Shown here one piece after another: positions 7,259 to 16,929 of a stretch of DNA of 22,874 nucleotides. This DNA is from an uncultured Bacteroides sp. (GTDB lineage: Bacteria > Bacteroidota > Bacteroidia > Bacteroidales > Bacteroidaceae). Within the stretch, counting starts at the first letter, position 1. Every line of letters begins with the position of its first letter. The notes beneath the pieces are model-generated. The model worked only from the letters and a program-made list of their open reading frames with translations. It ran no database searches and was not told the DNA's origin. The stretch is taken from assembly GCA_934716785.1 (NCBI GenBank), contig CAKUYM010000031.1:1-22874 (forward strand). The letters run 5' to 3'. The position numbers and the translations under genes were made by a program.

Positions 7259-9175
7259 TTATTTGAATAAACGTTCGATGTCTTCTTCTTTAATTGTCGT
7301 CAGAATCGTCTTCCCATCCGGAGTATAATTCGGTGAGGAACAGGCAAAAAGATTATCCACAAGACTGAGCATCTCTTCATTGCTCAATACCTGCCCGTAA
7401 ACGATTGCTGCCGCACGTGCCAATGTCAACGCCAATATACTTTGAATTTCTTCCTTGACATCATTCCCCTTTTCCATAGCGGTGTGCAGCATATTACGTA
7501 CCAAATCAACAGGATTCAAACCTTCGATGCCGGAGGGAATGCCGTTAATAGCATAACTTCCGCCACCCAAATCACTCAAATCGAAGCCTACTGCCGACAA
7601 ATCATCCATAATACTTTGCAACACGGCGGATTCTGAAGCCGGCAACTGCACTATTTCCGGAAAAAGGACACCTTGCGATACGCCTTGTTTCTGCTGAATC
7701 TGAACCATATAACGATCGAAAAGTACCCGTATATGTGCCCGATGCTGGTCAATAAGCATCAAACCAGACTTCACGGAGGTCAGAATAAACCGTCCCTTAA
7801 ACTGCAAATGCTGATTGCCTTTTTCTACCATAGGCTCACTGCCGTATAGGGTAGACGAAGCCATAGAGGGTATCGTCTCTGCCGTCTTTTCTTCCATAGA
7901 CAGCATCTCTTCACCAATAGCAGATTCCTCCCATTCCGACTCCGCTTCGGGCTCCGAAACCGGCTCATTCATCTTACTGGCCTTTGCCAGACCACCGTAT
8001 AAGTTCTCCCACTCCACTTTCGGACGACTGTATGAATTTCCTCCACCACCACTGCCACTTGCAGATACCTTAAACGGATTATAGTCCGAATTATAATGCA
8101 CTTGAGGTGGATCAAAAGTTGTTTTCTGTTCGAATACGGGAATATCGGGCATATCTTCCGTATCGAAATCAATGGAAGGAATTGCGCTGAACTTGCCCAA
8201 CGATTCTTTCACCGATGCTGAAAGTATCTGCCAAATAGCCTGTTCATTTTCAAATTTGATTTCGGTCTTGGTCGGGTGGATATTCACGTCGATATTGGCA
8301 GGATCTACCTCAAAATAGATAAAGTAGGAGATCTGCTCGCCGGCAGGAATCAAATGTTCATAAGCCTCCATCACCGCTTTATGGAAATAAGGATGCCGCA
8401 TGTAGCGTCCATTGACAAAGAAGTACTGATGAGCGCCTTTCTTGCGTGCAGTCTCCGGTTTGGCTACATAGCCGGAGATTTTCACCATGGTGGTGTTCAC
8501 CTCTATATTAAGCAACTGCTGGTTCAGCTTCTTACCGAAGACAGCCATGATACGCTGTCGCAACGGAGACACCGGAAGGTTGAATAGTTCGGAATCATTG
8601 CTATATAATGAAAAAGCTACTTCAGGATGAACAAGGGCAATCCGCTCAAATTCGGCAAGGATATTACTCAATTCAGTAGAATTCGCTTTCAGGAATTTAC
8701 GCCGTGCGGGGACGTTGAAGAACAGGTTCTTAATGGAAAAGTTACTTCCTTTTGAGCAAGAGACAGCTTCCTGGCTTTCTACCGTAGAACCCGCTATCAC
8801 CAGTTTCGTACCTAATTCTTCGGATTCGGGACGCGTCTTCAGTTCCACTTGTGCCACCGCAGCAATGGAAGCCAAGGCTTCTCCACGAAATCCCATCGTA
8901 CGCAACGAAAACAAATCGGCAGCTTCACGTATCTTGGAGGTGGCATGTCGCTCGAAGGAAAGACGGGCATCCGTTTCGGACATCCCCTTCCCGTCATCGA
9001 TGACCTGAATACTGGTTTTCCCGGCGTCCGTCACCAATACATGTATATTTTGAGCATCCGCATCAATTGCATTCTCCACTAACTCCTTGACAACAGATGC
9101 CGGACGTTGTATCACTTCACCGGCAGCAATCTGATTAGCTACCGAATCAGGCAACAAATGAATAATATCGCTCAT
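7259..9175 (-). CDS. mutL: DNA mismatch repair protein MutL
   Basis: MutL couples MutS mismatch recognition to downstream repair steps. This 638-residue protein has the GHKL ATPase head with [11 protein letters not shown] (motif I, catalytic Glu), DDGKGM (motif II) and [10 protein letters not shown] (motif III) in the first 110 residues. A transducer domain follows to about 330, then a long Ser/Gly/acidic linker (about 350-450 with SGSGGGG), and a C-terminal dimerisation domain. The usual endonuclease motif DQHA(X)2E(X)4E appears as D476[11 protein letters not shown], so both glutamates are replaced, by Ile and Asp. The late motif reads [12 protein letters not shown]. Nicking activity is therefore doubtful. 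The start at 9175 matches the conserved N-terminus. Confidence 0.97.
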   Translation of the reverse strand: MSDIIHLLPDSVANQIAAGEVIQRPASVVKELVENAIDADAQNIHVLVTDAGKTSIQVIDDGKGMSETDARLSFERHATSKIREAADLFSLRTMGFRGEALASIAAVAQVELKTRPESEELGTKLVIAGSTVESQEAVSCSKGSNFSIKNLFFNVPARRKFLKANSTELSNILAEFERIALVHPEVAFSLYSNDSELFNLPVSPLRQRIMAVFGKKLNQQLLNIEVNTTMVKISGYVAKPETARKKGAHQYFFVNGRYMRHPYFHKAVMEAYEHLIPAGEQISYFIYFEVDPANIDVNIHPTKTEIKFENEQAIWQILSASVKESLGKFSAIPSIDFDTEDMPDIPVFEQKTTFDPPQVHYNSDYNPFKVSASGSGGGGNSYSRPKVEWENLYGGLAKASKMNEPVSEPEAESEWEESAIGEEMLSMEEKTAETIPSMASSTLYGSEPMVEKGNQHLQFKGRFILTSVKSGLMLIDQHRAHIRVLFDRYMVQIQQKQGVSQGVLFPEIVQLPASESAVLQSIMDDLSAVGFDLSDLGGGSYAINGIPSGIEGLNPVDLVRNMLHTAMEKGNDVKEEIQSILALTLARAAAIVYGQVLSNEEMLSLVDNLFACSSPNYTPDGKTILTTIKEEDIERLFK

Positions 9176-9227
9176 AGTTCTGCTATTTATTAATTCTTTC
9201 AGGCTTTCAGAAAAACTTTTCTCACTG

Positions 9228-9290
9228 GAATTCTCTTTCTTTCAAGTGTTCTTCTAAAAAGCATTCTTCTTTAAAACGCTCTTTTTTAAA
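9228..9290 (-). repeat. 15-nt degenerate tandem repeat after the small membrane gene
   Basis: Between the stop of the 99-residue gene and mutL, the minus strand holds four degenerate 15-base units. Read in the frame of the upstream gene, beyond its TAA, they encode FKKER, FKEEC, FLEEH and LKERE. That frame stays open for 25 codons, until TGA at 9222-9224. The A/G-rich units also resemble repeated ribosome-binding-like stretches. Confidence 0.45.
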
Positions 9291-9299
9291 TGTTCTCCT

Positions 9300-9599
9300 T
9301 TAAAAATTCCAGCTTCCCGTTGCTAAATAATGCCACAAGTACAAAAGGAAAGCAATGATAACCAATATGATACCGAAAGAGACAGGCTTGCGGCCACTTT
9401 CCTTTCTTCTTTTCAGATGAGTAGTTCCTTCGATAAACTTACCACGAATATCCTCCGGTTTAAATTCTTTCTCCGGCAGCATACCCAAGTCGCGTTTCGC
9501 ATTCTCTTCCATCTTGGCGAGCTTTTCCTTGCGCTCGTCTACGTAAATGTATTGATGATTAAAGCCACGAGGTTTTCTCATCGAATTGAACATTCCCAT
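9300..9599 (-). CDS. Small single-pass membrane protein of unknown function
   Basis: A 99-residue protein with no recognised domain. The first 70 residues are hydrophilic and highly charged (YVDERKEKLAKMEENAKRD), and residues about 73-92 (VSFGIILVIIAFLLYLWHYL) form one membrane helix near the C-terminus. This layout suggests a tail-anchored-like inner-membrane protein with its N-terminal part in the cytosol, although orientation is inferred. Its start lies one base after the stop of the OstA-like gene, so the two are probably translationally coupled. An ATG two codons in (9593) is an alternative start. After its TAA the same frame continues for 25 codons as a five-residue repeat. Position suggests an envelope role. 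Confidence 0.75.
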   Translation of the reverse strand: MGMFNSMRKPRGFNHQYIYVDERKEKLAKMEENAKRDLGMLPEKEFKPEDIRGKFIEGTTHLKRRKESGRKPVSFGIILVIIAFLLYLWHYLATGSWNF

Positions 9600-9600
9600 A

Positions 9601-11355
9601 CTACTTCATATTTATTAAGTTTCGTTTTTCTGTTTTCGGTCGCCGATCGGTCGTCGGTTTCAATATTTCTCCTGCACGCTTGCTTCGCCAATTGAAAATA
9701 TCATCTTTATTCAACGGGCGTACATAATCGAACCAAGCAAAAGTAGGAAGACGAAGTTTGTCGGGCGGAATCTGGTTCATCGGATACATTGTTCCGTTGG
9801 ACTTGCCGACAAACAAGCCTTTTTCCATCTTCTTTTCTTTCATATAAAGATGAAGCATACTGCCCTCCATGCTATTGAATCCAGTCATTGTGCTGTCTTT
9901 TTCTTCAGGATAAAAGGCGGTCTGCACATTGCCTATCACCTCAATATGCCGCATATCGCCATCAACGAAATAGGCTTTCATCTCCTTGCCGGAGACTTGG
10001 TTGTAATGGATGGTGTCTTTCATTTCCACCGTCAATGCCTGATTGATGATGTGCGCCCAGTCAATGGTGCTGTCGTTCATATAAATCTTTATCTGTTCGC
10101 CAAGTAGCTGCTGACCGTCATTCCACAAAATCGGATCGGTGTACATCGTCATGCAGGAATCTTTCGAGTTATAAACCAATGAGTCGCATACCCCCTGCAC
10201 ATCGGTACGATACATACGTACCTTATGGTAAGCCTTCATCAGACGATACAAAGAATCGGTGTTCAGATTATAAGATACCAGTTGCAAGGTATCGCCATGC
10301 ATAAAGAGGCTGTCACCCTGCGAATAGTCTATGGCAACCGCCCGTTTGGTAGCAAAAGCAGAGTCGGTCAATTCATTGTAGAAGCAGTAATCGCCCGTCA
10401 GCATATTCTTATTGATAGTATCCGTCATTCTCACATTATCGAAAGCCTCGCCATAGCCGATGATACGGTCGTAGAACAGGCTGTCGCCTACCAGTTTCTT
10501 GCCCTGGTTGGTCAGGATAGAACGATCGAGCAGTTCGGCTTGCTCGGTCTGCGTGTTATAGAATCCACGCTCGGAATAGATGTGATTATTATCGCTCACT
10601 ATGTTTGAAGGACCAAGAATAACGGCAACCTTACTCTCCGTATTATACCGCAAGGTATCGGAAGTCAACACGAACTTGGGATTCACCAACTTTACGTCAT
10701 GATTGAACACCGACTGTTTGGTGGCGGGACTGTACTCGCCCCAATCGGAAGTCAATACGTTGTCCTCATCCATCAGCGTCCCCCCCTCAAAATAGTAGCC
10801 GAGATCGTAGAGGCGGTCGTAATTCAAGCTATCCGTCAGCAAGGTAGTGTTGCGGTTTATCATCTTCACGTTTTCACGAAGTTGCGCAATCTGCGTCATG
10901 CCGTCATAAAAGAGATAATCGCCATATATAAATAAGGTATCCCCCTGCTCCATGCGCACATTGCTGAAGGCTTCCACGGAGTTGGTTTTCTCGAAAATCA
11001 ACGCACTGTCACAGTACATATACATACTGTCGTGACGCATCTTCACATTCCCTATCAGCACTTGCACATCCGGACGTGACAGTTTATCCGCCTGCCCCTC
11101 ATCGGCATGGAGCAAATAGACTTTTGTCTTTTTGTTCTCCGGCTCCTTCGTTTTATTGTCCGATTGTTTCTGTGTTTTCCGGACAGTTTTAGACGTATCC
11201 GCCACGGTTGGCTTTGCTGTCGCCCCCGTAGTTGCCGGTTTCTGTCCGGTAGGCCTTACTTGGGCTACAAGACATACACCAAACAGGCATAGAAAGCCTA
11301 TAAGAAGCCATCTATGCCTGTCCTGTTGTTTATCTTTCTTATTTTGTTTCAGCAT
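9601..11355 (-). CDS. OstA/LptA-like lipopolysaccharide transport protein
   Basis: A 584-residue envelope protein. A membrane-spanning signal segment at about 16-33 (LLIGFLCLFGVCLVAQV) is followed by a Thr/Lys/Pro-rich low-complexity stretch (about 34-75). The bulk (about 78-500) is made of repeated beta-strand units such as GNVKMRHDSMYMYCDSALI, FIYGDYLFYDG and KLVGDSLFYDR. These are typical of the OstA/LptA jelly-roll fold that carries lipopolysaccharide across the periplasm. The length is far above E. coli LptA and is usual for Bacteroidota forms with several OstA repeats. It sits 21 bp downstream of the SurA-like gene and one base before the small membrane gene, so it belongs to an envelope-assembly operon. 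I leave the gene symbol empty because the exact counterpart is not certain. Confidence 0.82.
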   Translation of the reverse strand: MLKQNKKDKQQDRHRWLLIGFLCLFGVCLVAQVRPTGQKPATTGATAKPTVADTSKTVRKTQKQSDNKTKEPENKKTKVYLLHADEGQADKLSRPDVQVLIGNVKMRHDSMYMYCDSALIFEKTNSVEAFSNVRMEQGDTLFIYGDYLFYDGMTQIAQLRENVKMINRNTTLLTDSLNYDRLYDLGYYFEGGTLMDEDNVLTSDWGEYSPATKQSVFNHDVKLVNPKFVLTSDTLRYNTESKVAVILGPSNIVSDNNHIYSERGFYNTQTEQAELLDRSILTNQGKKLVGDSLFYDRIIGYGEAFDNVRMTDTINKNMLTGDYCFYNELTDSAFATKRAVAIDYSQGDSLFMHGDTLQLVSYNLNTDSLYRLMKAYHKVRMYRTDVQGVCDSLVYNSKDSCMTMYTDPILWNDGQQLLGEQIKIYMNDSTIDWAHIINQALTVEMKDTIHYNQVSGKEMKAYFVDGDMRHIEVIGNVQTAFYPEEKDSTMTGFNSMEGSMLHLYMKEKKMEKGLFVGKSNGTMYPMNQIPPDKLRLPTFAWFDYVRPLNKDDIFNWRSKRAGEILKPTTDRRPKTEKRNLINMK

Positions 11356-11376
11356 ATAGAATCAAGCTGTTAAACA

Positions 11377-12759
11377 TCAATTTGCCTTTACCCAACCCGG
11401 GTACTTGAAGTCACACTTCTGCCAGTTTTCGTTAATACGCACATAAGTATGTTTCTGTTTGTCAAGAATCCACTTATGCAACATCTCTTCGCGGCGCTTG
11501 TCCATCACGATCTCCTTCAGGTCCTGATAGTCCTCTGCAATGGTAGCTTTATGACCGTTGATTTTTGCCTTCAATTTCACGATAGCACATACTTCCTTGC
11601 CGTCCTTCTCATTTATCATTGTAAAGGCTTTTGAAATTTCGCCTACATTCATCTTGTCTACCACTTTAGCTACATCTTGCGGAAGATCCTGCATCTGGAA
11701 CTTGGAAGTAGTAACACCTGAATTCTCATTGACATTCACCATGATACCGTGATTGTTGCGAGTATCCTTATCTTGTGAGATAACGGCTGCCGCTTCATCA
11801 AACGTGAACTTGCTGGCACGGATATCATCTGCGATAGAGTCCAAACGTGCACAAGCCTCGGTCAGTTCTTTTTCAGACACTTTCGGACGCAACAGGATAT
11901 GGCGGGTATTGACGCGGTCACCGCGTTTCTCTATCAACTGAATGATATGATAACCGAATTCCGATTCTACAATCTTGGAAACTTTCTTCGGATCCTGCAA
12001 GCTGAATGCCACATTGGCATACGCCGGATCCATCATGCCACGTCCCATGAATCCGCACTCGCCACCCTTGATGGCAGATGCCTTATCTTCAGAATACAGA
12101 CGAGCCAAGGTGGAGAAGTCAATTTCCCCTCTTGTCACACGGTCGGTATAGTCACGCAAAGTCTTTTTCACTTCTTCGATTTCGGAAATAGGAATCTTCG
12201 GTTGAAGGGTGATAATTTGTACTTCCACCTGTGTCGGGATGTACGGGATACTATCTTGTGGAAGGTCTTTGAAGTAACGACGTACCTCTGCCGGAGTCAC
12301 CTTGATTTCTCCTACCAGTTTCTGCTGCATCTTCTGCACTGTCAACCCGTCACGTGCGTTGTCGCGCAAGGTCTCGCGAATCTGCGTCGCAGTTTTATTG
12401 AAGTACTCTTCCATCTTTTCTTTAGAACCAATCTGCTGGATATACATATTGGTCATCATATCTACACGCTGTATGATTTCCGCTTCGGAGACTTCGATAC
12501 TGTCCAGCTTTGCCTGATGCAAGAACAACTTCTGCACTGCAATTTCTTCGGGAATCACGCAATAAGGATCGCCTTCGAATCTGCGTCCGTTATACAGGGC
12601 ATCCATACGTGCCTCTTCTACATCTGATTTTAAAATAGCTTCGTCACCTACTACCCAAACTACTTCATCAACCACATTGTCTTGTGCGTAAGTTGTCACG
12701 TTAGCAAATACTGCCAAGACAAGGGTAACAACAAATCTAAAGTTCACAAACTTCTTCAT
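11377..12759 (-). CDS. SurA-like periplasmic peptidyl-prolyl isomerase
   Basis: A 460-residue secreted chaperone/isomerase expected to help outer membrane proteins fold. The signal peptide is at 1-25 (ends TTYAQ). About 28-165 form the SurA-type N-terminal chaperone region (DEVVWVVGDEAILKSDVEEAR). Two parvulin (PpiC) modules follow: about 170-285, with LARLYSEDKASAIKGGECGFMG and SEFGYHIIQLIEKRGDR, and about 285-395, beginning NTRHILLRPK and less conserved. This domain order is the one of E. coli SurA. It is the third of three consecutive PPIase-related genes, 9 bp after the lipoprotein gene and 21 bp before the OstA-like gene. The spacing indicates a single operon. Confidence 0.9.
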   Translation of the reverse strand: MKKFVNFRFVVTLVLAVFANVTTYAQDNVVDEVVWVVGDEAILKSDVEEARMDALYNGRRFEGDPYCVIPEEIAVQKLFLHQAKLDSIEVSEAEIIQRVDMMTNMYIQQIGSKEKMEEYFNKTATQIRETLRDNARDGLTVQKMQQKLVGEIKVTPAEVRRYFKDLPQDSIPYIPTQVEVQIITLQPKIPISEIEEVKKTLRDYTDRVTRGEIDFSTLARLYSEDKASAIKGGECGFMGRGMMDPAYANVAFSLQDPKKVSKIVESEFGYHIIQLIEKRGDRVNTRHILLRPKVSEKELTEACARLDSIADDIRASKFTFDEAAAVISQDKDTRNNHGIMVNVNENSGVTTSKFQMQDLPQDVAKVVDKMNVGEISKAFTMINEKDGKEVCAIVKLKAKINGHKATIAEDYQDLKEIVMDKRREEMLHKWILDKQKHTYVRINENWQKCDFKYPGWVKAN

Positions 12760-12768
12760 TCTTTGTAT

Positions 12769-13620
12769 TTAATAATTATATATAATCTTTTTCTTACTTA
12801 CCGCCTGCTGGTACAAGTCGTTCTTTACTTGTTCCATGAACCCCACCCGCTTTTGATTGACCAACAAATCCTTCACTTCCGCACGGGCAAACTCATACGG
12901 CTTTTCCTCTCCTACTCCACGATAGTCGCTCACATTCAGGAAATAATAGAATGCCGTATCTTTCAGCTCCACCTGCCGATGTTTATCCACATATTCTTCA
13001 GGCGACTCAACTTTCAGCGGTATCAAGTCCAGCACATCTGTCACCGATACCCATTTGTCATAAAAGTATTCATATTTTACCGCATTCTGCAAGCTATATT
13101 TCTCAAGATGCTCTATTGCATCCTGTTTATCCGACTTATACCATCTGCGGACATTGTTCAACTGAGGAGCCGTCAGCGGCACTTTTATAAACAACCCTTT
13201 TACTAATGGATTCTCCAATTTGAACAAATCTTTGTTTTGTCCGTAATAATCCGCAATCTCTTGTTCGGGGATGTCATTCGTAAGTTTCTGCTTTATCAGC
13301 TCCTGCTGGTAAGTATGCATGATCAACGCTTTGCGATAATTCTCCACCAATCGGTCCACATCCACATTATCCGGAATATTGTCTGCAGCCTTCTCATACA
13401 ATAAAATCTCTTCAGCCCAGCTACGGATATAATGCTCGGCGAAGAGAATGCTATCATCTTTTGACAATCCTACAGGTTGCACGGACATCAAATCTTCTTT
13501 ATATAAAAAGTTACCGTCCACCTCTACCAAAGGAGTCTTTCCTTTGTGGTCGTACTGTTCCTTGCACGCCCCACAAACCATAATGGTAATCAGTAAGAAG
13601 ACTAATATTCGCATTGGCAA
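12769..13620 (-). CDS. Divergent SurA/PpiC-like lipoprotein
   Basis: A 283-residue exported protein. The N-terminus (MRILVFLLITIMVCGAC) is a short signal with a lipobox-like ending, so Cys19 is probably lipidated. About 30-160 resemble the SurA N-terminal chaperone helices (YRKALIMHTYQQELIKQKL, IPEQEIADYYGQNKDLF). The expected parvulin domain after that is weak or absent: I see no clear active-site pattern. The protein may act as a chaperone without isomerase activity. ATG codons at 13620 and 13614 are both possible starts. It sits between two better conserved PPIase genes, with 48 bp before and 9 bp after it, which supports co-transcription. Confidence 0.75.
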   Translation of the reverse strand: MPMRILVFLLITIMVCGACKEQYDHKGKTPLVEVDGNFLYKEDLMSVQPVGLSKDDSILFAEHYIRSWAEEILLYEKAADNIPDNVDVDRLVENYRKALIMHTYQQELIKQKLTNDIPEQEIADYYGQNKDLFKLENPLVKGLFIKVPLTAPQLNNVRRWYKSDKQDAIEHLEKYSLQNAVKYEYFYDKWVSVTDVLDLIPLKVESPEEYVDKHRQVELKDTAFYYFLNVSDYRGVGEEKPYEFARAEVKDLLVNQKRVGFMEQVKNDLYQQAVSKKKIIYNY

Positions 13621-13668
13621 CTGAAATCTACTTATTTAAGGTACGAAGATAGTGAATAATCGGTTACA

Positions 13669-15213
13669 TCAGTTATTATTAACTGTTTTTAAAACCTCTT
13701 GGTTTATTTCAACCTTACCGGAAGTCTTCAATTCCCGCGTCCAGCATGTGTCAAGATAGGTTCGATAATCCTTTCGCACCTGCTCTATCACTTCCCGATA
13801 ATCATCCGGTCCCTTCTGTTTTTTGCCTACAATGATAGTAAAAGGATAAGACATATCAGGTTCAAAGCCGCCCTTCTTGAATACGAGTTTATCTATATAT
13901 TTATTGTCCCCGTCGGCAAATACGCCCTGTTCAATTTGTATTCTTTCTTTGCCGGATGTATTGAATGTTTGCCGAAGTTTATTCACCTCTCCTTCCGGCA
14001 GTTTCTTCAGCATCTTCTTTGCCTGCTTCGCAGTCTTTTTATCCGCACAATGCAGCACAACGCCTTTATACCGGGGAGTGTCCCAGTGATAATCCGATGA
14101 ATGAAACTTAAAATATGTTGCCAATCCGGCACGATCATTCATTGCAGGCAAGTCCACTTTCCGACGTGTCACCTCCTTGATGAGATAATCCTCATCGGAT
14201 TGCAGCAAAGCATAACGAATTTCCGGATGCTTTTTATCTATATTGCAACTTTCATAATCCAACAATGACTTGGCTGCAAAGTCATTGAACTGACGTTTCA
14301 CAGCCTGCGGATGCGAAGCAGCAAATCGTTTGAACATAGCTCCCGTATAGGCTTGACCGTCAATGGTAAACAAGAGCTGTTTCGTCTCGCCATTCTCCAA
14401 CAATTCGTCTATGCCTGTTTGATTAGGAATATATTGCCAATCTCGCTTCAATCGTTCCACTACTTTCCCGGTCAGGTTATCCTGCATTTCCCCACGCTGC
14501 GCACGCTCCAGCAGTTTGTCGTTTATTTCTTCATAAGCCGGCATCTCCTTCCGGTCTGTCACTTTCAATATATGAATTCCTGCAGGGGTAAAAAAAGGTT
14601 GGGAGATTTCTCCTTTTGACAAAGAAAAAGCCACCTCTTCAAATTCTGAGGTCGCCTGCAGGCTCTCTATCCAACGTTTCTCCTTATCATCCGAATATTT
14701 TTCCACCAAACGAGCAAAATCCAGTCCGGGCTGGTTTCGTATTGCCTGATAGATGGAATCCATACGGGATTTCTGCTCTTCCAAGTTTCGGGAAGAAATC
14801 GTCTGCGGCAGATATTTAAATAGCTGCATGACCTGCACTCGCCCGCTATGTTTCCGATCCATCTTTTGATAAAGAACATGCGCACAGCTATCTAATACAG
14901 GTTTGTCTATCAGGTAAGATTTCACCAGCTTCATCCGACTGGCCTCATGCTGTTTACGAAAAGCGGAAGTAGTATCAAGTCCAGCCACCTTAGCGGCTGC
15001 GACTTTCAACATAGCTTGTGAAAAAGACGTTGCATATTCTTTCGGAGAAAGGGCTGCACCCGTACCGAATGCATTGCGATGATATGAATATTCAAACTCC
15101 GAACGGGATACAGCTCTTCCGTTGACATGCATCAGCACAGGGTCTTCCTGAGTAAAAGCCAAGACAGCGAAACAACAGACACATCCAAACAACAGACTTC
15201 TTTTCATCATCAT
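13669..15213 (-). CDS. Secreted parvulin-type peptidyl-prolyl isomerase
   Basis: A 514-residue exported PPIase. The signal peptide covers about 1-22 (MKRSLLFGCVCCFAVLAFTQ); three ATG codons in a row (15213, 15210, 15207) make the exact start uncertain by two residues. A short SurA-N-like region follows (about 25-110), then a parvulin/PpiC domain (about 115-225) with QVMQLFKYLP, ARLVEKYSDDKEKRWIESL, FSLSKGEISQPFFTPAGIHILKV. The C-terminal 280 residues are a further divergent PPIase/chaperone-like region. It is the first gene of the PPIase trio and lies 149 bp after guaB, across a repeat-rich gap. I do not see a consensus promoter in that gap, so read-through from guaB is possible. Confidence 0.85.
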   Translation of the reverse strand: MMMKRSLLFGCVCCFAVLAFTQEDPVLMHVNGRAVSRSEFEYSYHRNAFGTGAALSPKEYATSFSQAMLKVAAAKVAGLDTTSAFRKQHEASRMKLVKSYLIDKPVLDSCAHVLYQKMDRKHSGRVQVMQLFKYLPQTISSRNLEEQKSRMDSIYQAIRNQPGLDFARLVEKYSDDKEKRWIESLQATSEFEEVAFSLSKGEISQPFFTPAGIHILKVTDRKEMPAYEEINDKLLERAQRGEMQDNLTGKVVERLKRDWQYIPNQTGIDELLENGETKQLLFTIDGQAYTGAMFKRFAASHPQAVKRQFNDFAAKSLLDYESCNIDKKHPEIRYALLQSDEDYLIKEVTRRKVDLPAMNDRAGLATYFKFHSSDYHWDTPRYKGVVLHCADKKTAKQAKKMLKKLPEGEVNKLRQTFNTSGKERIQIEQGVFADGDNKYIDKLVFKKGGFEPDMSYPFTIIVGKKQKGPDDYREVIEQVRKDYRTYLDTCWTRELKTSGKVEINQEVLKTVNNN

Positions 15214-15280
15214 TTTTTATTCTACGTAGGTGAATATTACGATACCCGAACAACGAAGTGTCGGGATTCCATAAATAACA

Positions 15281-15353
15281 AACGGTGAGCAGCGAACATC
15301 CGCCGATTGGCACAGCTTGTTCACCGTTCACCGTTAGTTAACAGTTCACCGTT
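15281..15353. repeat. GTTCACCGTT repeat cluster after guaB
   Basis: GTTCACCGTT occurs at 15319-15328, 15326-15335 (overlapping, giving a tandem GTTCACC unit) and 15344-15353. A near-exact inverted copy AACGGTGAGC lies at 15281-15290. On the minus strand, the repeats and the inverted copy can pair to make a 9-of-10 bp stem with a loop of about 28 bases. TTTGTTATTT follows, so this may be the guaB terminator. The three forward copies are more than one hairpin needs. Confidence 0.55.
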
Positions 15354-15362
15354 TATATATGA

Positions 15363-16853
<1,491 letters not shown>

Positions 16854-16865
16854 TTAAAAATTATT

Positions 16866-16910
16866 GCGTGCAAATATACGGTTTTTATTCAAAACAGCAT
16901 ACCTGCACGC
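16866..16910 (-). promoter_or_regulatory. guaB promoter region with flanking inverted repeat
   Basis: The minus strand reads TATATTTG at 16878-16871, a full match to TAnnTTTG, 29 bases before the guaB ATG. A perfect 7-bp inverted repeat, GCGTGCA at 16866-16872 and TGCACGC at 16904-16910, brackets the promoter and overlaps the -7 element. It could be an operator or an RNA stem. No strong -33 motif is seen. Confidence 0.45.
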
Positions 16911-16929
16911 CTATTTTTTTCGCATTTTT

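Noticed and set aside
11899..12627. 242-codon plus-strand frame over the SurA-like gene
   Set aside because: Antisense shadow of a conserved coding sequence. The translation is rich in His, Phe and Cys and has no domain.
15247..15265. CCCGA/TCGGG stem in the guaB-PPIase gap
   Set aside because: Only five base pairs with an 11-base loop and no T-run. It may be chance.
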